From contig JAFOIS010000191.1 in the NCBI GenBank assembly GCA_017420605.1, forward strand, positions 1 through 7,934: a stretch of 7,934 nt of DNA, in the 5' to 3' direction. Positions 1-5,629 of this stretch are shown here, one piece after another. Position numbers and translations under genes: made by a program. Below the pieces are notes generated by a model. It worked only from the letters and a program-made list of their open reading frames with translations. It made no database searches and was not told where the DNA came from. The DNA is from Lachnospiraceae bacterium. GTDB lineage: Bacteria; Bacillota; Clostridia; Lachnospirales; Lachnospiraceae. Positions within the stretch are counted from its first letter, which is position 1; the number at the start of each line of letters is the position of its first letter.

Positions 1-560
1 GCGGCAACGAGCGAAGGCTCCGTGATGAAGATCACACGGACATGTTTCACTTCCGGAAGCTCCCGGTATTTCCGGATATACGTCGCGCCGACGTAGGAAA
101 ACCGGATGCCGGCGCGTACGACCTTCTTCGAGACACGGACCTGTTCCTCGTTGCTCTCCGACGAGACACGGGCCATGTAGCCGGCCGGGAAGACGTGGTA
201 GCGGACGAAGTTCATGTTCCGGATCGTCCGGAAAGCAGCTTCGGAATCGGAGTCCTCGCGCAGATCGTCCGTAACGAGGTATACGATCTTCGCGAAGTCT
301 GTGTCGCCCGTGATCTCCGGAAGATCAGGCCCGTAAACATAGACTTCGTCCCGGTCGAACAGGGGCGCGGTCGTCGCGCACAGGTACCCGACCGAGGCGT
401 GTCCCCGCCCGCCGAGTTCGAACGCCGCGTCGCGCAGAAGGATAAGCTCGCTCACGCCCCGGTCTTTCCAGATTCGCTCTCTGTCGTACGGGAAAATGCG
501 CGGCTCATACTGCGCAAGGAGCGCTTCCGTATCGGAAATGATGCCGTCGTAAAGTTTCAT
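1..560 (-). CDS. Unknown conserved-looking protein, C-terminus cut by window edge
   Basis: The minus strand is open from an ATG at 560 to the window edge, giving 186 codons without a stop. The protein starts MKLYDGIISDTEALL. I do not recognise a named domain. It looks soluble and mixed alpha/beta, with no signal peptide or membrane span. It has a Gly/Ala/His stretch near residues 49-57 (ELGGRGHAS), a single cysteine near residue 61, a strand-like stretch at about 91-98 (KIVYLVTD), and a segment near residues 139-178 containing EEQVRVSKKV and VRVIFIT that reads like a conserved core. It starts 10 bases after the stop of the 55-residue membrane protein gene, with only a weak GTGGG-like ribosome site, which suggests translation coupled to the upstream genes. 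Its place last in a dehydratase operon suggests an accessory role, but no function can be assigned from sequence alone. The true length is unknown. Confidence 0.8.
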   Translation of the reverse strand, partial: MKLYDGIISDTEALLAQYEPRIFPYDRERIWKDRGVSELILLRDAAFELGGRGHASVGYLCATTAPLFDRDEVYVYGPDLPEITGDTDFAKIVYLVTDDLREDSDSEAAFRTIRNMNFVRYHVFPAGYMARVSSESNEEQVRVSKKVVRAGIRFSYVGATYIRKYRELPEVKHVRVIFITEPSLVA

Positions 561-570
561 GCAATACCCA

Positions 571-738
571 CTAGAAATTGATATCTTCTTTCTTCCGGTC
601 AAAGATCTTGTTGACGCATTTGTATGCCCAGGCCATCAGCTTCTGGTCAAGGTTCCAGAAATAGACGACGAAAAGAACGCCGACCGTAATGAAAAGGATC
701 TTGATGATCTTCCATAAGATCTTCAGAAGTTTATCCAT
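571..738 (-). CDS. Small single-span membrane protein, 55 residues
   Basis: This short gene encodes a 55-residue protein beginning MDKLLKILWKIIK and ending in EDINF. Residues about 12-29 (IKILFITVGVLFVVYFW) form one clear hydrophobic span. A lysine-rich N-terminus (K3, K6, K10, K13) lies before it, and a charged tail with R48, K49 and K50 follows. There is one cysteine (C41). The start is supported by an AAGGA ribosome site at 746-750, seven bases upstream. The gene lies 36 bases after the activator stop and 10 bases before the next gene, all on the same strand, so it fits as an operon member. I do not recognise the family. Anchoring the enzyme or its electron donor at the membrane is a possible role, but this is inference from position and topology only. 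Confidence 0.72.
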   Translation of the reverse strand: MDKLLKILWKIIKILFITVGVLFVVYFWNLDQKLMAWAYKCVNKIFDRKKEDINF

Positions 739-774
739 AGAGATTTCCTTTCGTTAGCCGTGCGCCAAAGAAGG

Positions 775-1575
775 TCAGGCCTTCTTCGCAAGGCCCTTCT
801 GACGCGCGAACTCCGCGGCGCCGAGGGCCCCCATCAGCTGCGGGTCGACCGAAAGTTCGACGACCTTCAGCTTCAGTACCTGTTCGATCGCGGCCTTGAG
901 GCCTTCGTTCTTCGCGCAGCCGCCGGAGAGCGTGATGGAATCCGTGGCGCCGGCCTTCTTGGCCATGACGAAGCAGCGCTTGGCGACCGCCATCTGGATG
1001 CCGGCCGCGATCTCGTCCATCGGCTTGCCTTCGCCGACGAGCGTAATGACTTCGGATTCCGCGAAGACGGTGCACTGTGCGGTGATCGGGATGACGTTCT
1101 TCGCGGTGAGCGAGAGCTTCGAGAATTCCGGCAGCGTCATTTCAAAGGAACGTGCCATGGCTTCGTAGAAGCGGCCCGTGCCGGCGGCGCATTTGTCGTT
1201 CATGGCAAAGTTCTTGACCGTACCGTCGGTATCGATCGCGATACCCTTGACGTCCTGGCCGCCGATATCGATGATCGCCTTGACGGACGGGTTCGTGACG
1301 TGCACGCCCATCGCGTGGCAGGAGATCTCGGAAATGTTTTCGTCTGCGAAGGCGACTTTGTTGCGGCCGTAGCCGGTACCGATGAGGTAGGCAAGATCCC
1401 GCTCGCTCTTAAGGCCGGGGACCTGGGAGATGACTTCCGCCATTGCCAGTCTTGCGGATTCTTCCGCGTTGATCTTGCTCTTCATGGTCGTATTCGCGAC
1501 CATTTTGCCGTTTTCATCCAGGATCACAGCTTTTGTATAGGTAGAGCCTACGTCGCAGCCGCCAAAGTATTTCAT
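775..1575 (-). CDS. 2-hydroxyacyl-CoA dehydratase activator (HgdC/HadI-type ATPase)
   Basis: This 266-residue protein matches the BadF/BadG/BcrA/BcrD ATPase family of the ASKHA fold and is close to the usual length of about 260 for the dehydratase activators HgdC and HadI. Visible motifs are the N-terminal phosphate loop GCDVGSTYTKAVI (residues 6-18), the second phosphate motif DIGGQDVKGI (103-112), NDKCAAGTGRF (126-136), TAQCTVFAESE (165-175) and the adenosine motif SGGCAKN (217-223). C129 and C168 are at the spacing expected of the cysteines that hold one [4Fe-4S] cluster between two monomers. In this family ATP hydrolysis drives transfer of one low-potential electron to the two-subunit dehydratase. 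The start has a strong AGGAGGA site at 1585-1591, nine bases upstream. It follows the large subunit by 33 bases. The substrate of the partner enzyme is not known, so no specific gene symbol is given. Confidence 0.96.
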   Translation of the reverse strand: MKYFGGCDVGSTYTKAVILDENGKMVANTTMKSKINAEESARLAMAEVISQVPGLKSERDLAYLIGTGYGRNKVAFADENISEISCHAMGVHVTNPSVKAIIDIGGQDVKGIAIDTDGTVKNFAMNDKCAAGTGRFYEAMARSFEMTLPEFSKLSLTAKNVIPITAQCTVFAESEVITLVGEGKPMDEIAAGIQMAVAKRCFVMAKKAGATDSITLSGGCAKNEGLKAAIEQVLKLKVVELSVDPQLMGALGAAEFARQKGLAKKA

Positions 1576-1608
1576 AATAGTTTATCCTCCTATAATTGAT
1601 CTATTGCT

Positions 1609-3384
1609 TTACCATGTGGTATCGTCTTCGAAATCCACCAGGGACGGATCGACCGGTTCGGCGCGCATCACGGTGCGCATGAACTCGTTCGCCGCCGCGC
1701 GCATATCCTTGCGGGAGACCGTCCGCGGGTCCATGAGGTCGTGCGTGACCCACAGAAGCTTGATGCCGCGTTCCCTTGCCTGGTCCTCGAAAAGGCCCTG
1801 TACGGTCGCCATGTTCTTGCAGGCGACGTGCTGGTACATGAGGACGAAGTCCACATGCCAGGCTTCGCACTGCCGCCACAGCTCGGTGACGACGTGGTCG
1901 TAGCCGCCGTTCGTGTGGCGCCGCATGACCATGCGCTCGTAGAGGCGGGAAAGGTCGCGGAGCGCTTCCTCCGGGTCCTCGGTCTCAAGCGGCTTCGTGA
2001 AGTTCAGGGATTCCATTTCGACGAGGATGTCGACGCCCCAGCAGTTGGCGAACCAGTTCGAGAAGTTCGCGTAGTAGTGCGCCGGGATCGACCAGACGAT
2101 CGCACGGTACTTCATCTTGCCGCGCCACGCCTCTTCCTTGCGCTCGTAGGCCTTCATCATCATTTTGTCGACCTTTTTGAAAGTCTGGATGATGCGCGGG
2201 TCGAGACCGCCGTCCATCTCGTAGTTCCACTTGCGGAACAGCTCGTAGCACGGGCCGATGAGCTGCGGATACGGGGTCTGGTTGACTTCCCATTTCTGGA
2301 GTTCGTACTTTGTCTCCTCGTTGAAGCGCTTCATGGCCGTGAAGTACGCTTCCCAGTTCCATTTCGCGCCGGTGTGTTCTTCGATGAACCTGATGCAGCC
2401 CTTGACGTCCTTGACCGCCGCGTCCATGAGGGTCTCGTCTTCGTAGCGGACCGGGAACGCGAGGTGGTAGATCGGCAGGTCTTTGAACCGCCGGTCGACG
2501 TAGGAGGAAGCCATGACGGAGCCGTCGCAGGGCATGGAACTGGAAATGAAGCACGCGCCCATGTGCGGCAGCGCGTCTATGACGACCGAACCGCATTCCG
2601 AGGTCGGCACGGGGCAGGTATCGGCCGGAAGGCCGTACGCTTCGACGGCGTCGATGTACGGCATGCAGGCGAGCTGGTCGATCTCGGAAAGCAGGAAGAC
2701 CGGCATCAGCTGGTACGGGATCCCGATAAGGTCCGGGAAGCCGGCCATGATCTGCGACATCGTCATTTCGTCGAACAGGACGACTTTCTTCGAAAGATCG
2801 ACGCTGTTGCCGACCTTCTTGTCCGCCTTCATGAGCAGGACGAGGTTCTCGGCCACGTAGTGGAAGATCGCGTAGATGAGCTCGTGATGCATCCTGAGCG
2901 CCGTGCCGCGCAGGCCCTGCGTGTTTTTATCCATGAAGGAATGGCAGCAGAAATAGGAGATCATCCAGCGGTAATGCACCGCGCCCATGAGCGCCGGGAC
3001 GAGGTCCTTGCTGAAGGTCGCAAGAAGCATGCCCCACATGCGCGCCCATTCGTAAAAGTCGACGCCGGTGTCCTTAATGCCGCGCCATTCGCGGCGGACG
3101 GTCGCCATCTTGCCGTTCGCGTAGAGTTTGCCGAGCTGTTTTTCGCCGTTCTTCAGGAAGTCGAGGAATTCCTCCTTCGACATGTTTTTGAGAAGGCCGG
3201 CTTCGTAGGACGCGCGCTTTCCGAAGCGCTTCCAGTCATCTATGAGGCCCTTGCCGTAGGCCTTCCAGTCGGTCTCTTTGAGGAGGGAGGCGACGATGCC
3301 CCCGATCTCCTTCATGTTTTCGCCCTGGGCTTTCCAGTCGATCTGATCCTTCATGCGGAAGAATTTCGGGTCAATATATTTCAT
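1609..3384 (-). CDS. 2-hydroxyacyl-CoA dehydratase large (alpha-like) subunit, N-terminally extended
   Basis: This 591-residue protein carries the alpha-type dehydratase core (HgdA/HadB/BcrB-like). Probable [4Fe-4S] ligands are C257 (GLPADTCPVP), C286 (SSMPCDGSV) and C522 (HVACKNM). The 236-residue spacing between the second and third equals that in the small subunit, which fits the pseudo-symmetric fold of both subunits. Characterised members are roughly 400-480 residues. Here the first ligand is preceded by about 250 residues, so an N-terminal extension rich in Trp, Tyr, His and Lys (about residues 1-190) has no obvious counterpart. The start at 3384 is chosen because AAGGAGG lies at 3394-3400, nine bases upstream, and only four bases separate it from the preceding stop, so translation is likely coupled. 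The same frame is open about 53 codons further upstream, but that stretch is basic low-quality sequence overlapping the neighbouring gene. The enzyme presumably forms a heterodimer with the product of 4582-3389. The substrate is unknown. Confidence 0.93.
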   Translation of the reverse strand: MKYIDPKFFRMKDQIDWKAQGENMKEIGGIVASLLKETDWKAYGKGLIDDWKRFGKRASYEAGLLKNMSKEEFLDFLKNGEKQLGKLYANGKMATVRREWRGIKDTGVDFYEWARMWGMLLATFSKDLVPALMGAVHYRWMISYFCCHSFMDKNTQGLRGTALRMHHELIYAIFHYVAENLVLLMKADKKVGNSVDLSKKVVLFDEMTMSQIMAGFPDLIGIPYQLMPVFLLSEIDQLACMPYIDAVEAYGLPADTCPVPTSECGSVVIDALPHMGACFISSSMPCDGSVMASSYVDRRFKDLPIYHLAFPVRYEDETLMDAAVKDVKGCIRFIEEHTGAKWNWEAYFTAMKRFNEETKYELQKWEVNQTPYPQLIGPCYELFRKWNYEMDGGLDPRIIQTFKKVDKMMMKAYERKEEAWRGKMKYRAIVWSIPAHYYANFSNWFANCWGVDILVEMESLNFTKPLETEDPEEALRDLSRLYERMVMRRHTNGGYDHVVTELWRQCEAWHVDFVLMYQHVACKNMATVQGLFEDQARERGIKLLWVTHDLMDPRTVSRKDMRAAANEFMRTVMRAEPVDPSLVDFEDDTTW

Positions 3385-3388
3385 TGCC

Positions 3389-4582
3389 TTATGCCTCCTT
3401 CTGCTTCTGAATGCGCTTGATCTCGAGCGCCTCCACAAAGGCCTGGAACCGGGTGCGGAGCTGGCCGGAGGAGCGGACGGCGTACGAGCGGTCGACGGAC
3501 AGTGTCGGCCAGCCGTATTCCTCCGTGAGGATGTGGCTGGCAAGCGGCCGCTCGAACGCCCAGAAGTCGCAGTACTTCATCGCTTCGTAGATGATGCCGT
3601 CCGCCTTGTATTCCCGGGCGATCCGGTCCACTGTCGTGCGGCGCTGGGCGACCTTGTAGTCGGCCATGTAGCGGGGGCATTCGCTGGTCTTCATGTAATG
3701 GCGCGCGATCTGGATGACGACGTCTTCCGTATCGTTGAGTTCAATGACTTCGCGGCCGGGGATGGAGCCGTAGCAGAAGCGGTCCGCGACGACGAAGGCG
3801 CCGTTCTCTTCCAGAAGCTTTGTGAAGCCGAGGTCGTCGATCTCGGAGCCGACGACGGCGACGCGGGCGCGGTACCAGGGTTTCGGATCGAGCGCGCGCT
3901 TTTTGATCTCTTCGAGCGTTTCCCTGAGGTACGGCAGGATCTTCGCCGTCGGGCAGCAGTAGGAGACCAGGCACAGGACGTGATACTCATAGCCGGTAAC
4001 GGGCGGGTTGTCGAGTTTGCGCATGTCGCCGATCTCCGTCATGATCCGGCACATCTCATTGTGCTCTTCAACGGCCTTCCGGATCGCTTCGTCGGAAACA
4101 TCGACGCCGAGCCTTTCCTTCATGACGTCAAGGACGCGCAGGCGCATCTGCGAGGCGACCTGTTCGACGTTGTAATCCTCGACCTTGTAGGGCACGTCGG
4201 TGTGGGTCACGAAGAAGTGCGGCTTGGAGTTGCAGTCCAGGATCTCGAGGTGCTCGTAGCAGCGGTTCATCGCCGAGCATGCGTCTACGCCGGCGATGCC
4301 GTCGAGGAACTGGTAGCCGCCCTCGATGCCGCGCTCGAGAAGCGCGCGGGCAAATTCGCAGGTGTAGTTCGACATGTAATAGGTCGAGATGTCGATGGAG
4401 CCGGTACGCGGCGCCCGCATACGCACGGAGAAGCACTTGTCAACATTGAGAAGCACCTCCGGCATGTGGTAGCAGGTATAGCCGATCGCGAAACCGCCTT
4501 CCTCCTGCGCCTCCCGGACGAGGCGGTTGTCCGCATCCTCCAGAAGGTTTTCAAATTCGATCAGATATTTCAGATCTTTCAA
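3389..4582 (-). CDS. 2-hydroxyacyl-CoA dehydratase small (beta-like) subunit, TTG start
   Basis: This 397-residue protein belongs to the HgdB/HadC/BcrC family of dehydratase and benzoyl-CoA reductase subunits. Family landmarks are GYTCYHMPEVLL (residues 34-45), NYTCEFARALLE (72-83), FLDGIAGVDACSAMNR (92-107), DRFCYGSIPGRE (267-278), KYCDFW (336-341) and the terminal GQLRTRFQAFVE (373-384). C75, C102 and C338 are the likely three ligands of its [4Fe-4S] cluster. C37, C50, C178, C210, C270 and C302 are also kept in the divergent paralogue at 5630. The start codon is TTG. It is supported by AGGAAGGGGG at 4591-4600, eight bases upstream, and by gapless alignment with the ATG start of the paralogue. 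With the following large subunit, four bases downstream, it should form the catalytic heterodimer that uses one activator-supplied electron. The acyl-CoA substrate is not deducible; dehydratase and ring-reductase activity both remain possible. Confidence 0.94.
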   Translation of the reverse strand: MKDLKYLIEFENLLEDADNRLVREAQEEGGFAIGYTCYHMPEVLLNVDKCFSVRMRAPRTGSIDISTYYMSNYTCEFARALLERGIEGGYQFLDGIAGVDACSAMNRCYEHLEILDCNSKPHFFVTHTDVPYKVEDYNVEQVASQMRLRVLDVMKERLGVDVSDEAIRKAVEEHNEMCRIMTEIGDMRKLDNPPVTGYEYHVLCLVSYCCPTAKILPYLRETLEEIKKRALDPKPWYRARVAVVGSEIDDLGFTKLLEENGAFVVADRFCYGSIPGREVIELNDTEDVVIQIARHYMKTSECPRYMADYKVAQRRTTVDRIAREYKADGIIYEAMKYCDFWAFERPLASHILTEEYGWPTLSVDRSYAVRSSGQLRTRFQAFVEALEIKRIQKQKEA

Positions 4583-4620
4583 TCCGGAATCCCCCTTCCT
4601 AAGAATCTTACTTTCTCTAT

Positions 4621-4652
4621 ATGATACCGCGCATCCGGCACGTGCCGGTCAG
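4621..4652 (-). promoter_or_regulatory. Candidate promoter with long spacer around a palindrome
   Basis: On the minus strand TATCAT (plus 4621-4626) matches five of six bases of the -10 consensus and would place the transcript start about 30 bases before the TTG codon, leaving room for the ribosome site. At the normal 17-18 base spacing there is no good -35 box. The best match, CTGACC (plus 4647-4652), is 20 bases away. This geometry, with a dyad in a stretched spacer, resembles promoters of MerR-family regulators, but the -35 match is weak. Confidence 0.3.
4635..4648. repeat. Perfect 14-base palindrome CCGGCACGTGCCGG
   Basis: The sequence is identical on both strands over 14 bases, and GCGC flanks it on both sides (4629-4632 and 4652-4655) with a small mismatch between. 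It could be a dimeric regulator operator, or in RNA a hairpin with a five-base-pair stem and ACGT loop. No T-run follows on either strand, so a rho-independent terminator is unlikely. Confidence 0.6.
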
Positions 4653-4693
4653 CGCGCAATATCCTTCCGCATCGCCCTTGCCGGACGGCTCCG

Positions 4694-5455
4694 TTACAGG
4701 ATCTCCATGCTGCGCAGCGCTTCCCTTGCGCCCGCAAGGATCCGTGCGCCGGCGGACAGCTCGAAAATGCTTTTGCCCTCGATGTCGTTTTCCGTCATGG
4801 AGTCGTCCTGCGGAATGACGCAGGCGACCGGCACGCCGCCGATCTCTTTTTCCGTGATGCGTTCCGGCAGCGGCGCGCGGTTGATGACAAGACCGATCCT
4901 GTCGTACATGACGAGCCCGTCCGCTACGTTTTTTATGGTCTCAATGATGGAAAGGCCTTTGCGGCTCTGGTCGGAAACGCACAGAAGGTGCGTGACCTTC
5001 TCCATGACGCGGCGGTTGATCTGTTCGATCCCGGCTTCCCCGTCGATGACGACGTAGTCGAAATCGCCGATGAGCATACCGATCACCTGCCGGAGATAGG
5101 TATTGATGGCACAGTAGCACCCGGCGGCTTCCGGACGCCCGATGGCAAGAAACGCGAAGCCGTTCCTCTCCTCCATCGCTTCGAAGAGGCGGAAGCGCGC
5201 TTCCGCGAGGATATCCTCGGTGTCCCGGAGTTTTCCGGTGACGTCGTCGGCTACGCGCCGCCGGATATCGTCGAGCGTTTCGGAAACGGCAACGCCGAGC
5301 GCGGTCGAAAGCCCGATCGCCGGATCGGCGTCGATCGCGAGGATCTTCGCGTCCGGTTTTTCTTCAGTCAGTATGCGGACGATCGCCGCGGAAAGAGAGG
5401 TTTTGCCGACGCCGCCTTTACCGGTCAGCGCGATCACGATGGTCTTTGAATCCAT
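4694..5455 (-). CDS. CooC-like P-loop ATPase (MinD/ParA/NifH-type), putative metallocluster maturation factor
   Basis: This 253-residue protein starts MDSKTIVIALTGKGGVGKTS, containing the deviant Walker A motif with the signature lysine (K13) typical of dimeric MinD/ParA/NifH/CooC ATPases. KILAIDADPAIGLSTALG (residues 37-54) matches the switch I region of CooC proteins. GCYCAINTYLRQVIG (112-126) carries the Cys-X-Cys (C113, C115) that in CooC sits at the dimer interface and binds metal. YVVIDGEAGIEQINRR (134-149) matches the CooC Walker B/switch II region, usually read as DMEAGIEH followed by Gly/Arg. CooC proteins assist ATP-dependent nickel insertion into carbon monoxide dehydrogenase, but no such enzyme is visible here. 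Its place directly upstream of a dehydratase operon suggests it serves those enzymes or acts at a distance. The start has GGAG at 5462-5465, six bases upstream. Family assignment is firm; substrate and partner are not. Confidence 0.9.
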   Translation of the reverse strand: MDSKTIVIALTGKGGVGKTSLSAAIVRILTEEKPDAKILAIDADPAIGLSTALGVAVSETLDDIRRRVADDVTGKLRDTEDILAEARFRLFEAMEERNGFAFLAIGRPEAAGCYCAINTYLRQVIGMLIGDFDYVVIDGEAGIEQINRRVMEKVTHLLCVSDQSRKGLSIIETIKNVADGLVMYDRIGLVINRAPLPERITEKEIGGVPVACVIPQDDSMTENDIEGKSIFELSAGARILAGAREALRSMEIL

Positions 5456-5629
5456 GAAAATCTCCGGAGCACATAATTCCCTACAATAATCTATTGAATC
5501 ATACCTGCCGCCGATTTACAAGGACGAAAAAGCCCTCCGGGGGGTATTCTCATTTCCGGAATTGTATAGTAGTATGGAACTGCGGAAACGGCGCGGCGGC
5601 GCGCCAGGCAAAAAGGGAAAGGGTAAAAC
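5456..5629. promoter_or_regulatory. Divergent intergenic regulatory region
   Basis: These 174 bases lie between two divergent starts, so they should hold promoters for both arms. Towards the minus-strand gene, TATGAT (plus 5498-5503) is a five-of-six match to a -10 box about 43 bases before the ATG, without a good -35. Towards the plus-strand gene, TATAGT (5565-5570) is another five-of-six -10 match, also without a good -35. Between them lie an inverted repeat CAATA-ATC-TATTG (5484-5496) and the short palindrome TTCCGGAA (5554-5561). No open reading frame here looks real. Confidence 0.5.
5590..5605 (+). other. GC-only hairpin in the leader of the plus-strand operon
   Basis: GGCGCG and CGCGCC form a six-base-pair all-GC stem around a GCGG loop. 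It ends about 13 bases before the ribosome site (near 5619-5623) of the plus-strand small subunit gene. No T-run follows, so it is not a classical terminator. It may stabilise the messenger RNA or affect initiation. Confidence 0.4.

Larger units (their letters stand above)
4583..4693 (-). promoter_or_regulatory. Intergenic gap before the minus-strand dehydratase operon
   Basis: These 111 bases lie between the stop of the CooC-like gene and the TTG start of the small subunit. Read on the minus strand they contain a perfect palindrome (4635-4648), a TATCAT box (plus-strand 4621-4626) and a strong purine-rich ribosome site (4591-4600). No hairpin followed by a T-run was found, so read-through from the CooC-like gene is possible as well as initiation here. 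Confidence 0.55.

Noticed and set aside
42..581. Plus-strand open frame of 179 codons at the left edge
   Set aside because: It lies opposite the minus-strand gene starting at 560, which is continuous with the operon order. The plus-strand translation is rich in Arg, Asp and Val with no recognisable motif and no convincing ribosome site.
1741..3420. Plus-strand open frame of 559 codons
   Set aside because: It is a shadow opposite the large dehydratase subunit. Its length results from GC-rich third codon positions; its composition (Arg, Val, Asp, His, Leu) is unlike a real protein.
3385..3543. Upstream extension of the 591-residue subunit by 53 codons
   Set aside because: The added residues are basic and Ser/Arg-rich and are read out of frame from the neighbouring gene. 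A strong ribosome site and ATG lie at 3384.
775..4582. Class I benzoyl-CoA reductase (four-subunit BcrABCD)
   Set aside because: That enzyme has two different activator-type subunits. Only one HgdC-type protein of homodimer type is visible, and no aromatic degradation genes are nearby. It cannot be fully excluded, since the flanks are not seen.
3353..4624. Plus-strand open frame of 423 codons
   Set aside because: It is antisense to the small subunit, which has clear family motifs on the minus strand.
4629..4657. Rho-independent terminator after the CooC-like gene
   Set aside because: The palindrome with flanking GCGC could fold, but no T-run follows on the minus strand; what follows looks like a promoter.
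4583..5562. Shared octamer TCCGGAAT near both small subunit starts (4583-4590 and 5555-5562)
   Set aside because: Its position relative to each start codon differs (directly adjacent in one, about 68 bases away in the other), and CCGG-containing octamers are common in this GC-rich sequence.
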